64,000 nt of DNA from Lichina pygmaea (Eukaryota; Ascomycota; Lichinomycetes; Lichinales; Lichinaceae), in assembly GCA_963422465.1 (NCBI GenBank), contig OY730174.1:2692914-2756913 (forward strand), given 5' to 3'. The notes under the pieces are model-generated. The model saw only the letters and a list, made by a program, of their open reading frames with translations, was not told the DNA's origin and did not search any database. This document shows positions 33,233 through 44,541 of this stretch, one piece after another; position 1 is the first letter of the stretch; each line of letters opens with the position of its first letter. The translations under genes were made by a program, and so were the position numbers.

Positions 33233-33397
33233 CGTACTAGCGATAGATAAGTGCGGCTGCACCCGCCTGCCTAGTCAGGATCTAACTGACTAAGCACCCA
33301 GTTGGGCAACTAGCTCCTGACAGGTACTTCCACTCAGTACCCTGTCTGTTGCTCTCTTGTAAGTATATAAAGACTGTGTTCCTCCTGGGTCATAACA

Positions 33398-35009
33398 AAA
33401 GAGTACATCAGTCAGTATTTGAAATGTCTGAAGCCAGAGGGAGTGAGAGAAGAACCCACTGTGCTGTACAACCCACAGCAAAACAGGGTTGCTGAGCAGT
33501 ATAACCAAACAATTATCAGTTGGGTGAAAGTGATGTTGGTGGACACAGAGCTGCTGATGCAGCTGTGGCCTGTAGCAGCCCAGACATCAGTGTATCTGGA
33601 CAACAAGCTGCCACACAGAGACAGGAAGAACTTGCCAGAAGGAGAATGGATAGGACAGACTGTCAACACAGGCCATCTGAGAGTCTTTGGGTGTGTCACA
33701 TACATGCATATAAGTACTGAAGGAGAAGAGGAAGAAGTTAGATCAATTGGCCTGGAAAGGAGTAATGGTGGGGTACTGGAGTAATCACATTTACCTGGTA
33801 TGGAACCTGGAGACAAAGAAGATTGTGGCTGCAGTGTCTGTGTGATTCATAGAAGAGGTTGTCAGACAACAAGTGTAGGTGTGACCTAAGGAGAAGGTCA
33901 GCATTGAGGGGGGGGTGACCATGGGTCACCTCAGGGCCTGAGCACAGCATTGAGGGGGGGTGGCCACAGGTCACCTCAGTGCCTGAGCAAAGAAGAGAGA
34001 GACAGGTGCAAGACATACCTGATCAGTCAGACAAACCAGACAAAGAAGACAGTGATGAGGAGTCAGTAAGATATAACATGGAAGGGATGGAAGACTCACC
34101 TTGGCAGCCCTGACAAGGAGTGGCTGAAGAACTAGCTGAAGCACCTGAGGAGGGAGCTCAGGAATTGAACAAGTCAGAAGAAAGAGGTCCACAAGAGAAC
34201 AGGGCTACAGGCAAGGCCACAAAGGAAGAGTCTGAAAGAGCACAGGAAACAGAACCAGTGAGGTGGAGTATGTGGATCTGCAAGGCAACAGGGAAGGCAA
34301 AGGAAGGTGCCTTCACAACAGAGGAGTGAGGTGCTGTGGTGCCTGTACTGACAATTCTGAGGTTGGATACATGCCTTCTGTGGAAATGCGAGGGGCGGCA
34401 TGGTGTAGCGGGAAGCTGGTGAGAGTTTCCCACTACGTGGCACCCATGACCCGGAACTAGTGGTGTCAGGCCTGGAGAACCTGACTAAACTAGTCGTCAG
34501 TTCGAATCTGACCCACCCCACATTCTGCCACAAAAACCCCCGAGATTCATAGAACTTGTCTAAGATGTACTCCTCGCAAGATGTATGAAAACCCCCAAGA
34601 AATAGCTCACCCAATATCCGTCAAGATCCACAAAACCCTCATTACTGTGGTTTTCCTATTTCCCCTACGGGGTTTGGGGTTTTCCCACAGTACGTACACT
34701 ACAAACCACGGGGTGTACGGTAAATGCGTGAGGTCCCCGAGTCAAGTCTACCAGAGACAAAAATCCTTCAAGAAGTTCTGCATGGCTTAACAGCCGAATC
34801 AGTGTAAGAATCAAATCAAAATCAAAATCTGTGGAAATGCTTGCAGACAAGCTCACGAAGCCACTCAGCATTCAGGCATGGAAGGAGAAGCTGCAGAGGC
34901 TCAGTCTGACACAGTAGATGTCAGCTAACAGAGGCAGCAGAGGACGGTGGGCCTATATACTCACCTTGGGGAGCTAAAATGCAAAGTGGAGGTGCAGCTC
35001 AAGGGGGGG
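33398..35009 (+). pseudogene. Copia integrase part and RNase H tail
   Basis: After the nested insertions the outer Copia sequence resumes with the C-terminal half of the integrase core (about 33.4-33.78 kb, motif NPQQNRVAEQYN). A Glu-rich linker follows. The final stretch (about 34.84-34.92 kb) reads as the ADKLTKPL-type end of Copia RNase H, interrupted by a SINE. Between them, at 33900-33985, a 45-bp unit is tandemly duplicated. Broken. Confidence 0.7.
34390..34827 (+). mobile_element. tRNA-derived SINE (438 bp)
   Basis: A 13-bp duplication, TCTGTGGAAATGC, flanks the unit (34377-34389 and 34828-34840). The head contains a pol III A-box-like GGTGTAGCGGGAAGC at about 34.40 kb and a B box GTTCGAATCTG near 34.50 kb. 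The tail ends in CAGTGTAAGAATCAAAT plus A-rich repeats and is the same as the 3' end of the LINE at 21327-32923. This suggests mobilisation by that LINE. Size and design recall Mg-SINE of Magnaporthe; identity was not tested. Confidence 0.85.
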
Positions 35010-35201
35010 TGTTGAAGTTGGGCGATCTGCAACGTCATACCACGTGACATGCAGAAGGGCGCTAACCCTAGATTGGGAGGAAGGAAGGTTTTCTCATTTT
35101 TCATTGTAGACAAATGCTTGAGTACATCCTATTGAATGCAAGATCCTATTGTCTTCTAAGTGCCTCGTCATTCTGAAGTGTCACCGACACCGATTATCCC
35201 A
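35010..35201 (+). repeat. 3' LTR of the Copia element
   Basis: Matches 930-1120 with roughly nine substitutions and a few single-base length differences. A G-rich polypurine tract precedes it at about 35001-35009. Confidence 0.85.
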
Positions 35202-36390
35202 CTCAATACATATCATACCGTATATTGTACCACGTGATCTAGCCCACGATGCTGAGGTTACGTAATCTCCACAAAGATCTTGTGTGGGCTTGTGCGGTTC
35301 CTACTTTGAGTCGTACGTATTACCTCGTACGTTACGTACGTCGGAAAGATGATCCTTGTGCGGGGGCACGTGGGTTAAGGATCACACCAAGTTTGCGCAG
35401 CTATCCTTGCAGGCATTGTCAAAGCAGCACCTCCTCTCTCGCATGAGATCTTCACCATCGTCAGGTTGCTTCGACAGTCGCAAACCACATGACCCACCCT
35501 TTTGCTCTTCACACATTCCCAATTGCCTAACTGATGCTGCATCAGGTCTTCTTTTGACAAGAGCCTGCATTTTCTTGGGGTTTCTCTATCATATCGCTGT
35601 TAGGAACGTTCAGGTTCCTACTTTGGAGTCGTCATGATTTCGTGACTGCTGGAGATATGTCTGTACAAGCATCTGGTCGAACTATGGCATTGAGACCGAT
35701 TGACGAATCAATCGCTCGCCGATCTGACGTGGTGTCAGAGCATTACTACTCCAGCTTGGCTCAAGTAGAGTGACCTTACGCGGCTGTGGACCAGCTGTCT
35801 TGTGGGAGCGACTACCACAGGTTAGTCCGCAGCCTCGTGGCGTCACTACGAGTATACGTATGTACTCTTGTTCCCTTTGTCGGTATCCCGCTGTCTTCAT
35901 CGAGATCAATTGAGTTTTGGAACTATTTCAAAGTTATCAACCCAATCCTAAGACTTTGCTCCATCCTCCATCAATGCCAAAGCAGAACTCGGGCAGGCCA
36001 CCCCCAAGTTAGCTTTCAACAAGGTCATCTTCCTCGCCGACAGTACGTAAGTACTACCCCATGGTTCACTGTTGATGAACATGGATGAGGCTCAGTGCAG
36101 ACATACACGATGAGAAGTTACCAATGAAGTCAAACAGGAAGTAGATGTTCGAAACTTGGACACAAAGCGGGGTCAGATGAATTATATTTCTAACAAGTAC
36201 TTTTACTCTTCGTCCGAGCACGGACTGGGTACTGGGTACTTGACGCGTCACCCGCTTCCCGTGATCCGACAAGCCATCCACGTCGGGCTTCTGTGGGCAC
36301 TTCCCCGACTGGGCTCCCATCCTTCGGTACAAACCATCCGCTCTCCTCGGCATCGTCACACTTGACCAACTAACCCTTCATTCAAACACA
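35202..36390. other. Intergenic, no gene recognised
   Basis: About 1.2 kb between the nest and the first host gene. Short frames on both strands have no recognisable content. Several GTACGTAC-type palindromic strings occur. Confidence 0.5.
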
Positions 36391-38880
36391 ATGTCCCACA
36401 ACGCCTACATAGAATCCAATGATGGCTCTCACAACGGAGATTTCTCTGCCTTGGAGGACTACTGGCGACTGCTCTCGCCGAGCGCAACCGAGGACACGCG
36501 ACCTACGAGCACGGTTGAGGATATGCCACCATCTCCTGGCGACTACACTGTCGATCCGCGACATATAATGAGACAGCCATTCTCTGGGCCGAGTACCGAT
36601 ATCGAATATCCCCATCTGAAATCTGTCGGTACCTGGGATAGTAGTCCTGCTGTCGACACGCAGAGTTCCAATGGTACAAGTATCGGAGAGACCCCATCGG
36701 GAGCCCATAATGACCCAGCTCGAGAAAGTCTGCCCGACGGCGGCCAGGTGACATTTACAGACAAGGAATTTGCGTCGCCCTCAAGCGGAGGATACCTGAT
36801 GTGCCAACTCCAGACCCGTGTACTGTCATTCACGCAGAGGCTGCCAGAACTATCAGCAACCGTATCACCCAGTCCGCCTCAGACCACCACTGAGCAACAG
36901 TCGGCCCAAACCCGAAATACGCCCTCGAAAAGACGCCTCCGTGAAGACCAATCACCAGCAACTGTACTGTCTGGTTTGCCTCAGACCACCGCTCAGCAAC
37001 CGTTGAACAAAAAACCGAGGAACCTCTCGGAGGGACAGCTCGCAGAGGATACGTCATCGGCAACTGCAACGCTGAGTGGGTCTCAGACCGTCGCTCAGCC
37101 AAAGTCTTCCAGGAGCACAAAGTCGAAGAACGTGGGTGTTTCCGGAAAACCGAAGAAGATATGCGTTCCTTGCCAAGTCCTCCATCAGAAAGTACGTACT
37201 ATACCTGGACTTCAGAGATCTATCTGACGTGCTTTGTTTTCAGTGCGATATCCATGATGGAAAAGACGGTCGTTGCGGAGGTTGTATCAGTGCCGGAAAA
37301 GATGGCCGACTCTGCCAGCCACACTACTTGTCGCAGCTCGAATGTTTTCGAAAGGGAAACTCACGAGTCGGGCAAGACCGATCCAGACATATCCCGCTGA
37401 CCCTTGTCCGAGACGACAATCCGGAACGGGAGATATCGATTCAACCGTTCTTCCAAAATGCCGAGGAGGTGCCAAGCCTGACCATACTCTGCAAGAGGTT
37501 CAAGGTGGAACGCTCGATGACCCTAGTCGAGCGTTTTGAAGCCTCCGACGGCAAGAGTTTCCCGGTGTCATCCCGTCCATACGCATCCGTAAGTAGTTCT
37601 ATACGTCGAGAAACTTAACCTCAGCGCTGATTGTCAGAATAAGGTCGCGAAAACATTTGACGAAGATGTCAAGGGGTGGCTCGAAAGGTGTGAGAAGCCA
37701 GCGATGGATGACTTGCTAGTTGCCGACATCGAAAACGGCAGCAGGACCGAGGCTACGGGCATGGCGCGATGGACTATCACGGAAAGCCGACGAATCGTCG
37801 ACGTAAAGCCGGTATTTATCCCCCCTGACCGCCTGGTTATTGTCATCATCTTCTCTTCAAAAGCTGACGCTTGGTCAGGGGTCGAATCCAGTGCTTTCCT
37901 CCGCGCTGACGATTCTAGCCTGTGCTTGGTTGTCCGGCAAGCAAGCGATCATCGTCGGGGATGAGAAACTCGACATGAAAGCCGTAGAAGAGGAGAACTC
38001 TTACATCACCGGAAAAGTGCCTGTGCCAGCCTACCTAGACTGTCAACTGGATAATGCTACCATAGCCCATATGGAACGGCATATGAAGAAAGTAGTGAAC
38101 GGCCTCAAAAGCCTGATGGGGTTGGGCGGGGGGAAGCCGAAGAGCTCGCTGGAGACCTTCTTCACAGTCTTTATCTTGCTCTACACGATCGAGCTGGTCT
38201 ACACGCTACAGATCCGGTACATGAGACGACATTCCAAAAGGGTAAGCAACATGCAGTCTGTCTACATAACCCAGCGATATAAATCTACTGCGTTGATATT
38301 CTGAAAGAAGCCTTTCTAAATTTAGCTACGTACAGGATTGTCAAGATAGTTCCTGCGTCAAGCACACGAGCTATATCATGATCGGCAGGTGGAAGGAATC
38401 AGCCCAGAACTTGCTCGTCCACTTCTGGGCTGGATTGGGCGGAATGGAAGTCTCGCTCGATGTTTGGGAATCGAAGCTGCGGCAGGGCAGCCCTGATGAA
38501 CGTCCCAAGGCAAAAGTTGACGAGCTCATGAGCTTGATTCGAAGTCACGGTAAGTACTCGCTGCCGCTAAACTCACCCGATGAGTCGTTTCCCACAGCGA
38601 CTAAGTGCGATTTTGAGTAGGAGCGGAACTTTCCCAGATTCGCGCCAGGAACCACATTTGGGATAGTGACGGAGATATCGCGCATCCCAACAGCGAAGAT
38701 TACTGGGGCGCAGAAAGGTACCTGGAAGGCAACGATCCCGAGCGTCTAGGGTTGCTCGCATACCTTTTCCCGGATATGCCAGAGGCGTCATCTGCCGATG
38801 GCGAGGGATGTTCTTCTGGGTCAGGCGAGCTTCGGTACGCACAAGTCCAGGACTTTGGGTTGGGATTCCTGGCGCAGTGA
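36391..38880 (+). CDS. Zn2Cys6-type fungal regulator candidate (about 718 aa, six exons)
   Basis: Proposed exons are 36391-37191, 37244-37588, 37638-37811, 37879-38241, 38336-38549 and 38621-38880, all joined at GT-AG sites with frame kept. The first 255 residues are Ser/Thr/Pro/Gln-rich and disordered. Near residues 258-294 six cysteines spaced about CX2CX6CX9CX2CX8C form a zinc-cluster-like DNA-binding motif; as often in this class, an intron splits it after the second cysteine. The C-terminal 420 residues contain no domain I can name. It is the only regulator-like host gene beside the oxygenase block and could control it, but that is inference. The spacing is slightly atypical, so DNA binding is not certain. 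Confidence 0.7.
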
Positions 38881-39072
38881 TTTCGGCGTGGATAGACGTG
38901 CCACGGATCGAGGAGTACCAGAGGACCGAGAAAGCTCATCGTTTCTTCATTCCCTTACCTGTCATGTCAATATGAGCACATGTCCGACGCAGATATAGAG
39001 GTGGAGTGTTTTCGGAACAACGAGTTGGGATGACATACCTGCGATGTTGTCTTGGATACAACTGTCAATTGT

Positions 39073-39283
39073 TGTTGACCGGGGACTCTCTGGAAGAGTT
39101 GCCTGGGGGTTTGCAGGGGTGTCGAGATCAGCCTCCCCCTGAGCGACGGCTAAATTGTTGTCTTGCCTGCACGTGACAGGGTGCAGAGTTTTTTTCTCCT
39201 CCTTCTCCTTGGTCGTCGCTCCTAGATTCTTAGTTAGCAAGATCAATCAAGACACTCATTCCCCGGCCGGTTGCCGGTTCACA
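39073..39283 (+). repeat. Solo LTR-like repeat, family E
   Basis: Starts TGTTGACC, ends GGTTCACA and is flanked by ATTGT (39068-39072 and 39284-39288). It matches the reverse complement of about 200 bp at 2562-2761. Sequence further left is weakly similar to the rest of that copy, so the true start may lie somewhat upstream. Confidence 0.6.
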
Positions 39284-40612
39284 ATTGTATACTAAACTCT
39301 TGATATGGATGTTTGTTGCTGTCCGATGCGGAGTGGTGCTCTTGAAGCCAGTTGTCTACCTTCGGTGGGAGAGTTAAAAGAAAAGAAAGGTAGGAAACAG
39401 AAGGAGAAGGAAAGTGGACAAGCAGCACAAGGCAGCGGGAGCCTCGGGTGAAGGAGAAGAGAGGGGACGGGGGGGACTAGGAACGGGTGTATTATATATC
39501 CGTGGGCTTTCTCCCGCAAAATTTTTATCGCCCCCAGCTCCCAGGCGTCGTCCTGCCGGGACGTGGCAGAGGTAGCTGCATTGAGTTAGGCTTCTATGTG
39601 CACCCACCCTTCCGACAAGGCGGCCGCGGCTGAGCAATCGGTCGTACGTAGAAGGTACGTACTACCAACCAAGGCGAGGAGAAAAGCGGATCCCGTCCAC
39701 GCCTCACGGAGGACGTGACTTGCGCCATGGTGCATCAATGCCGCGTGCATCCTATAGAATCTCTCTGTCTCACCCGATCCCACTAGAAACCGTATCCGAG
39801 GCGCATGCATCGCGAGCCGCAGTCAGGAGCGGGACTCATGTCCCATGTCCGAGTGGTCGATGCAAGAGCCCCTACAGACCTCGAGCCTCAAGCGTCGAGT
39901 CGGGTGAGAAAACAGCTCAGCCCGACGCAGCACGAGTGACAGGGTGAGTGATCAGCCGCCAAGGGATGACCCTCCAGCATGTTCAGAGATCAACAAGGGA
40001 TCTCCATGTTCGTCACCCACCAGTAGAAGGAATTTCTCCACACACCGACGGTGACTCCATGTCGAGACGTGCCTACACCACACGGAGAAGAGCTGTGAGC
40101 CTGAGAAGGACCGTAAAAGGGAGAAGCAAGAGAAGGAGGACGAGAAGGAGGTGTATCAGGAAGAGCTGATTAGACGATAATGACACCGCATGCAGGTCTC
40201 TCCTGTTTCGCAAGCCACATGCGTGTACTCGTACGGCCGGCGACTAGTGTCTGCGGCTCCAAAAGCGGTTTTTTTTGCAGGACTCTTCTTTTGCCGAAGG
40301 CTGAGGGAAATCACCAAGGCTGAGCAAAGTGCCCCGCACCGAGGAATGACCCAAGACCGAAGAGGCAGACGGGGGCAAAAGAAAGAGAGGAAAGAACCGG
40401 ATGAATGGATGGATGAGCAATGGAGGAGCTACACTCGACCCACGTGTTTCACTGTGCATGAAGCAAGGCGTCTGATGGTCCACACCTACGTACACTACCA
40501 GTGGCCCTGTACGAGTATAGTGATCGTGATCCCAGTCGTCGCATGCCACTGCTGCTGCTGCTTAGCCTCGTTGGATGAGACCATTGGTGGGACAGGAGCT
40601 AGTTGAGAGGAT

Positions 40613-40702
40613 GGGGGCTGTCAACAGGATGGGGGCTGTTGGAAGGATGGGGCTGGTGACAAGATGGTGGCTGCTGGAAGAATGGAGGCTGTTGCGAGGG
40701 GA
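40613..40702 (+). repeat. Minisatellite, about 18 bp x 5
   Basis: Imperfect repeats of GGATGGGGGCTGTTGGAA. Non-coding as far as can be seen. Confidence 0.65.
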
Positions 40703-41616
40703 GGCTATTGGAAAGAAAAGAGAGGCACGGAAGAAGCGCGAGGGGCTGAAGATGTGAAGATGTCAGGGGCGTGAAACGGTGAGGGTGTGAGAGATCGATG
40801 TCAGACGGGGCTGCTATGTACGCACTGCGGGAAGTCAGCTAATGTGGACTACTTGCACGTGCCACCGCTGGCTTACATCTCACTTTACTCTACTCCCATA
40901 CAGAGCGCAGAGCGTGGAGTTCAGAGCCCGAAGGACGGAGCACGGAGCACAGAGCAGGGCCGCAAAAGATAGTTCACTATGATTCGTGACAGCGTGGGTC
41001 CAAGATGATTCGTGTTGTATAAGCGGAGTGACTGGGAGAGAGGAGGATTGTTGGAGGCTACTGTACAGTGCACGATACGGTACCCCGTACAATATCTTGG
41101 ATAGCGCGGTCCGGAGCACGGTCAAGGCGATGCGGTGTGAGAAACACAACGCCTGTGCTCTGCAGCCTTGTATACCCAAGAGACTCTGCTATGATTCCAT
41201 TGGAAGCGAGTGCTTTCAGGCGGCTGCTGTACCAGACAAGTTGGGAGGGAGTGGAAGGCAGGGTGGGGTGAGAATATAATGTAGCCGGGGTTTTGAATCA
41301 CCACAGCAAGCAGGTCTGACTTTGGTAAGACTAGCTTACACTCGTACGCACCGGCACCTTCGCGTCGTTCCGGAAAAGAAAAAAGGATGGGCCTCCCCCG
41401 TTCAAAAACGGAGAGAAGAGAAAGGGAGCTGAGGCCGCAAAGCCAAAGGGAGAAAGACAAGTAGAAAGAAAGAGAGAGAGAGAAAGCGGCGGGCGTCAAC
41501 AGTCATAACGCCTGTTGGGCAGACAAGCGGCACATATAAAAGTGAAACACCAAACGCAAGACGATCAAGAGCGGAGCGAGCGTAGAAGCGTAAAGCCGAA
41601 AAGATCAAAAGGAGAG

Positions 41617-43234
41617 TTAGTCATGCGAACGACTAGTTCCAGCGACGGTGACCCTGAGAACCCTCTCGAGGGACCGCCATTCCGTTAGGGTCATGAGCCT
41701 CTGGGCGGTGGGGTCGACGTCGTAGAGCGGGCCATGACGATAGTCGTGCGCCTTGGCGATGGGCCAGCTGGTATCGTCGTCGCGGTCGAGCAGCCACAGA
41801 CGCAGCACGTGGCGCTGGGACGCGCCGTCGGCGCCGTCGGAGAAGGCGTCCCTGCCGTGCATGATGCTGAGATTGTTGAGGAAGAGCATGTCGCCGACCT
41901 GCTGGTCGAGCCGGAAGCTGTGCCGCCTGGCCGCTGCGAGCAGGCTGTCGAGGGCGAGCAGCTGCGAGCGCCGCAGCGGCGGCGCGTCCGCCCGCAACGG
42001 ATACCGTGGGTGGCCCGCGACGAAGGACCGGCCAAAGTTGATCTGGGCCTTGCCGTCGACCTGTGCCACGATCGGCCGATGCATCGTGGTGCTGGTCCCC
42101 GCCCCGGCGGCGACGTTGGGCTTCTCCCAGTACCATCGCTCCGCCAGGCGGCTCAGTGCGCCCGGCTGTTCCTCCATCAGGGTGTTGTACACGCGCCAGA
42201 AGCTCGACAGGTGCTGGTTCCCGCCCGATGCGCCCATGTTCTGGGTGAACATGGAGAGGATGTTGCCGGCATCGGCGTCGGTGTGAAAGTCCTGGGCCGC
42301 GTGTGAAATCAGGGTGGTTTGACAGGGAAACGACCCAAGATGGAGCCAGTAAAGCATCCGGGGCAACAAGCGTAGATGACAGGGGATGTGTTCGTACCAT
42401 GGACACTGGGAGCTCCGTCGGCCGGAGATGCGCGCCGCGCCTCTCGTCGGTCTTCTCGTGCCGGATGTGATCTGGGTCACGTGTTCGAGTTAAGCTTCCG
42501 GCCGATGCCATGCCGTCTTGGCCCGTTACACATACCGATACATGCAGCCCTATGGCTTGCAACGTGACTTGCCAGGCCGGCGTAGAGGATAATGATCTCT
42601 TCTTCCGTGTAGTCGGACGGCCGAAGGCCACGCAGCACATGAAACCCACGGCCGCTGTTGATCTCATGCTTGATGCCCCGCAGATGCCGGCGGAGATAGT
42701 CTGGCAGAGGGAAGGTGTCCGGGCTCAGCAGACCACGAGGGATGCCAAGGGCTTTCCATGTCAACGCCATGCAAGCAGAAATTGTAATTGCGATTCGTTT
42801 GACCTACCTTGAAAGTGAAGTACGGAATTTTCTATGTGCTCGACATCATCTTGGCCAAGCTGAGACGCGTAGAGCTCCGGCTTCCCCTTGTACTGATCAC
42901 CCGTCCAGTTCATCGGACCGTCGAGATGAGACGGGAAACCCTCTGGGGGAGTAGCTTGCGGTTTGAGGCATGATATTGTGCCGCCATCTCCCCGGCGTGC
43001 GTAAAGGCCGTCGAGTTCAGTCGCGCCTCTGTCCTGCAAAGACCAAGCGTGAAGACTCCTTTGCCGAGCATGCCGGCTCAGCTGGAATGGCGAGAGAAAT
43101 GGTGTTTCGGCCGTGTTGGCATTTGCGGCGAAGATAGGGCGGATGCGGGCGGTATGAGAGGCCGAGTAGAGCAGCAAGCGACCGGCACTCGTTCTCCCAG
43201 GCCCCCAGATTCGCGACGGTGTCAAGATGGGCAT
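41617..43234 (-). CDS. TauD/TfdA-like Fe(II)/2-oxoglutarate dioxygenase (463 aa, four exons)
   Basis: Proposed exons are 43234-42808, 42751-42536, 42471-42398 and 42291-41617 with GT-AG introns of 56, 64 and 106 bp and the frame kept. The protein belongs to the fungal clavaminate-synthase-like group of TauD enzymes, which hydroxylate, desaturate or cyclise small molecules using iron and 2-oxoglutarate. Iron ligands are H242 and D244 (DFHTDADAGN) and H384 (SIMHGRDAF); R399 or R403 in RHVLRLWL should bind 2-oxoglutarate. The first 45 residues are Arg/Ser-rich with almost no acids and could be a mitochondrial presequence, or the true start may lie further in. It neighbours the iron oxidase and regulator genes. 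The substrate is unknown. Confidence 0.88.
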
Positions 43235-44541
43235 GGCTGCGGATCAAAATCTTGAGTTGAGTACAACCAACTCTCGGCAGTCGGACATCCCCTTGGTGCT
43301 GCCGAGATGAGGTACCCAACGAAGGTTTTAAGGACGGCGCCGATTTGCGCAGGCTGCAGAGCCGCATTATCAGACAACATCGTCCACGATTCCAGCCCAG
43401 CATGCCCCTGCATCTTGGTTACAACTGGAACCAGCGGTGCGGCAGGGCCGCTTGGTCTCGGGCGGACCTAGACGCCAGAGTGGTTGACCTGACTGCCTTC
43501 ACCACATCCCTTATCTCCTAGGATAAACAGTACTAAGAGCACGGACGGTGCGTCTGATTCACAAATCAGATGCATGACACCACGTCGTAAGGCACCTCTG
43601 CAGCTGGCTGGCATGTCAGCGGCGAACCAGATCGACAGCGCTTCCGGCTCTCATCCGATTGAAACGGCGAGTGTGGGAGCATGTATGAATCCGATCATGC
43701 ATGCAGCAAAGAGCGAACAAGAGACAGAGAGACTAGGCTGTGGAAAGCCCCCACAAGCGCAACAGATCAACCCACACCCGCCACGGCTCGCGCCGACGGA
43801 AGTCAACTATTGCTCAAGCCGCGTCGGCCACGATACAGTACTGTACAGTACGCATCGTACCAACCCCCTTTAGGCCGTTGTGACGGACTGACTGACCCGA
43901 CAGCTTGGGTCTTTTGTGAGCTGCTGACGGCATCCGTAAGCTGCTTCTGTACGGGATTGATTCGGTAGACGGATAAGAGGCTTGCGGCTGCCTGCCTGGA
44001 TTGGCCTGCCCCGCACTCGCCGGATAAGACCGGGCGACCGAATCTCCGTGATTCTACAGCGACTGATCGAGTAGTGCCCGCAGAGAGGGGGGGGGGGGGG
44101 GGGCCATCGTGAACAGAGTTATCGTGGTTTCACACCATCTCGACCGACTGTACTCCGTCGATGGTCCCATCTTGGTGTTCCACGGTTCCGGTTGAGGTGA
44201 CCACGTACGTTCCGTAGTCCATTTAGAGTACGGAAGTACTAATCGAAATCTGATAGCGGAGGTGAGTGCTTAACTTAGAGTCTGTGTGGGGTAGAGTTTC
44301 AGCTGCTTACTAAGCAGTTTCGGGGAAGGGCAACCACGTGAAACGGGCTACCACGTTCGAGGTGGGTGACGGATATAATGTTACACGAGTACGTAACTAC
44401 AGGCGACAAGTCGGTTGAAGAGCCGCATTATCAGAACTCTCGAGATATCTAGCATTTCCAGGCTTGCCAGGATGAGTCGGTGGCTCGGTATTTTGACATG
44501 GTCGCTGATTTCTCAACTTACTAATAGTATCCCGTACTAGG

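Larger units (their letters stand above)
20880..33397 (-). mobile_element. LTR remnant of family B type, split by a full-length LINE and a solo LTR
   Basis: Sequence at 20880-21326 and 32924-33397 belongs to an LTR-like unit in reverse orientation. The right end reads as an LTR start (TGTTATGACCCAGG in element sense) next to Copia integrase. The left part shares the R/U5-like region with the Gypsy B LTR but lacks its final stretch, being cut at the Gypsy A junction. It contains its own tandem repeats around CTTGATGTATATGCATGC (about 21.06-21.2 kb). The LINE (21327-32923) and a family A solo LTR (32956-33232) are inserted in it. Confidence 0.6.
930..35201 (+). mobile_element. Ty1/Copia LTR retrotransposon, broken, enlarged by a deep nest of insertions
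   Basis: The two ends carry closely matching LTRs of about 190 bp beginning TGTTGAAG, roughly 5 percent diverged by eye. A sequence complementary to the anticodon arm of initiator tRNA-Met follows the 5' LTR at 1124-1138, the half-tRNA primer type known from copia. A purine tract ends just before the 3' LTR at 35009. Recognisable parts are Gag with a CCHC knuckle, the protease motif, part of integrase and the C-terminal end of RNase H. Own sequence amounts to about 4-5 kb; the rest is other elements. No matching 5-bp target duplication was found outside the LTRs. It is the oldest layer of the nest and is clearly broken in many places. Confidence 0.85.
38881..41616. other. 2.7-kb intergenic spacer with repeats
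   Basis: Holds the solo LTR-like repeat at 39073-39283, a minisatellite at about 40613-40702, GTACGTAC-type palindromes, and a purine-rich tract at about 41405-41485 just past the end of the TauD-like gene. Frames of up to 138 codons are present, but none has recognisable content. Confidence 0.55.

Noticed and set aside
930-35201. Interpretation of the whole nest as a giant Starship-type transposon
   Set aside because: No DUF3435 tyrosine-recombinase captain gene is visible, and the ends are plain Copia LTRs.
40190-40606. 138-codon frame in the 2.7-kb spacer
   Set aside because: Low-complexity composition, no recognisable motif and no intron or neighbour support.
41734-42306. Plus-strand frames opposite the TauD-like gene
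   Set aside because: Antisense shadows of the exon carrying the HxD and distal His motifs.
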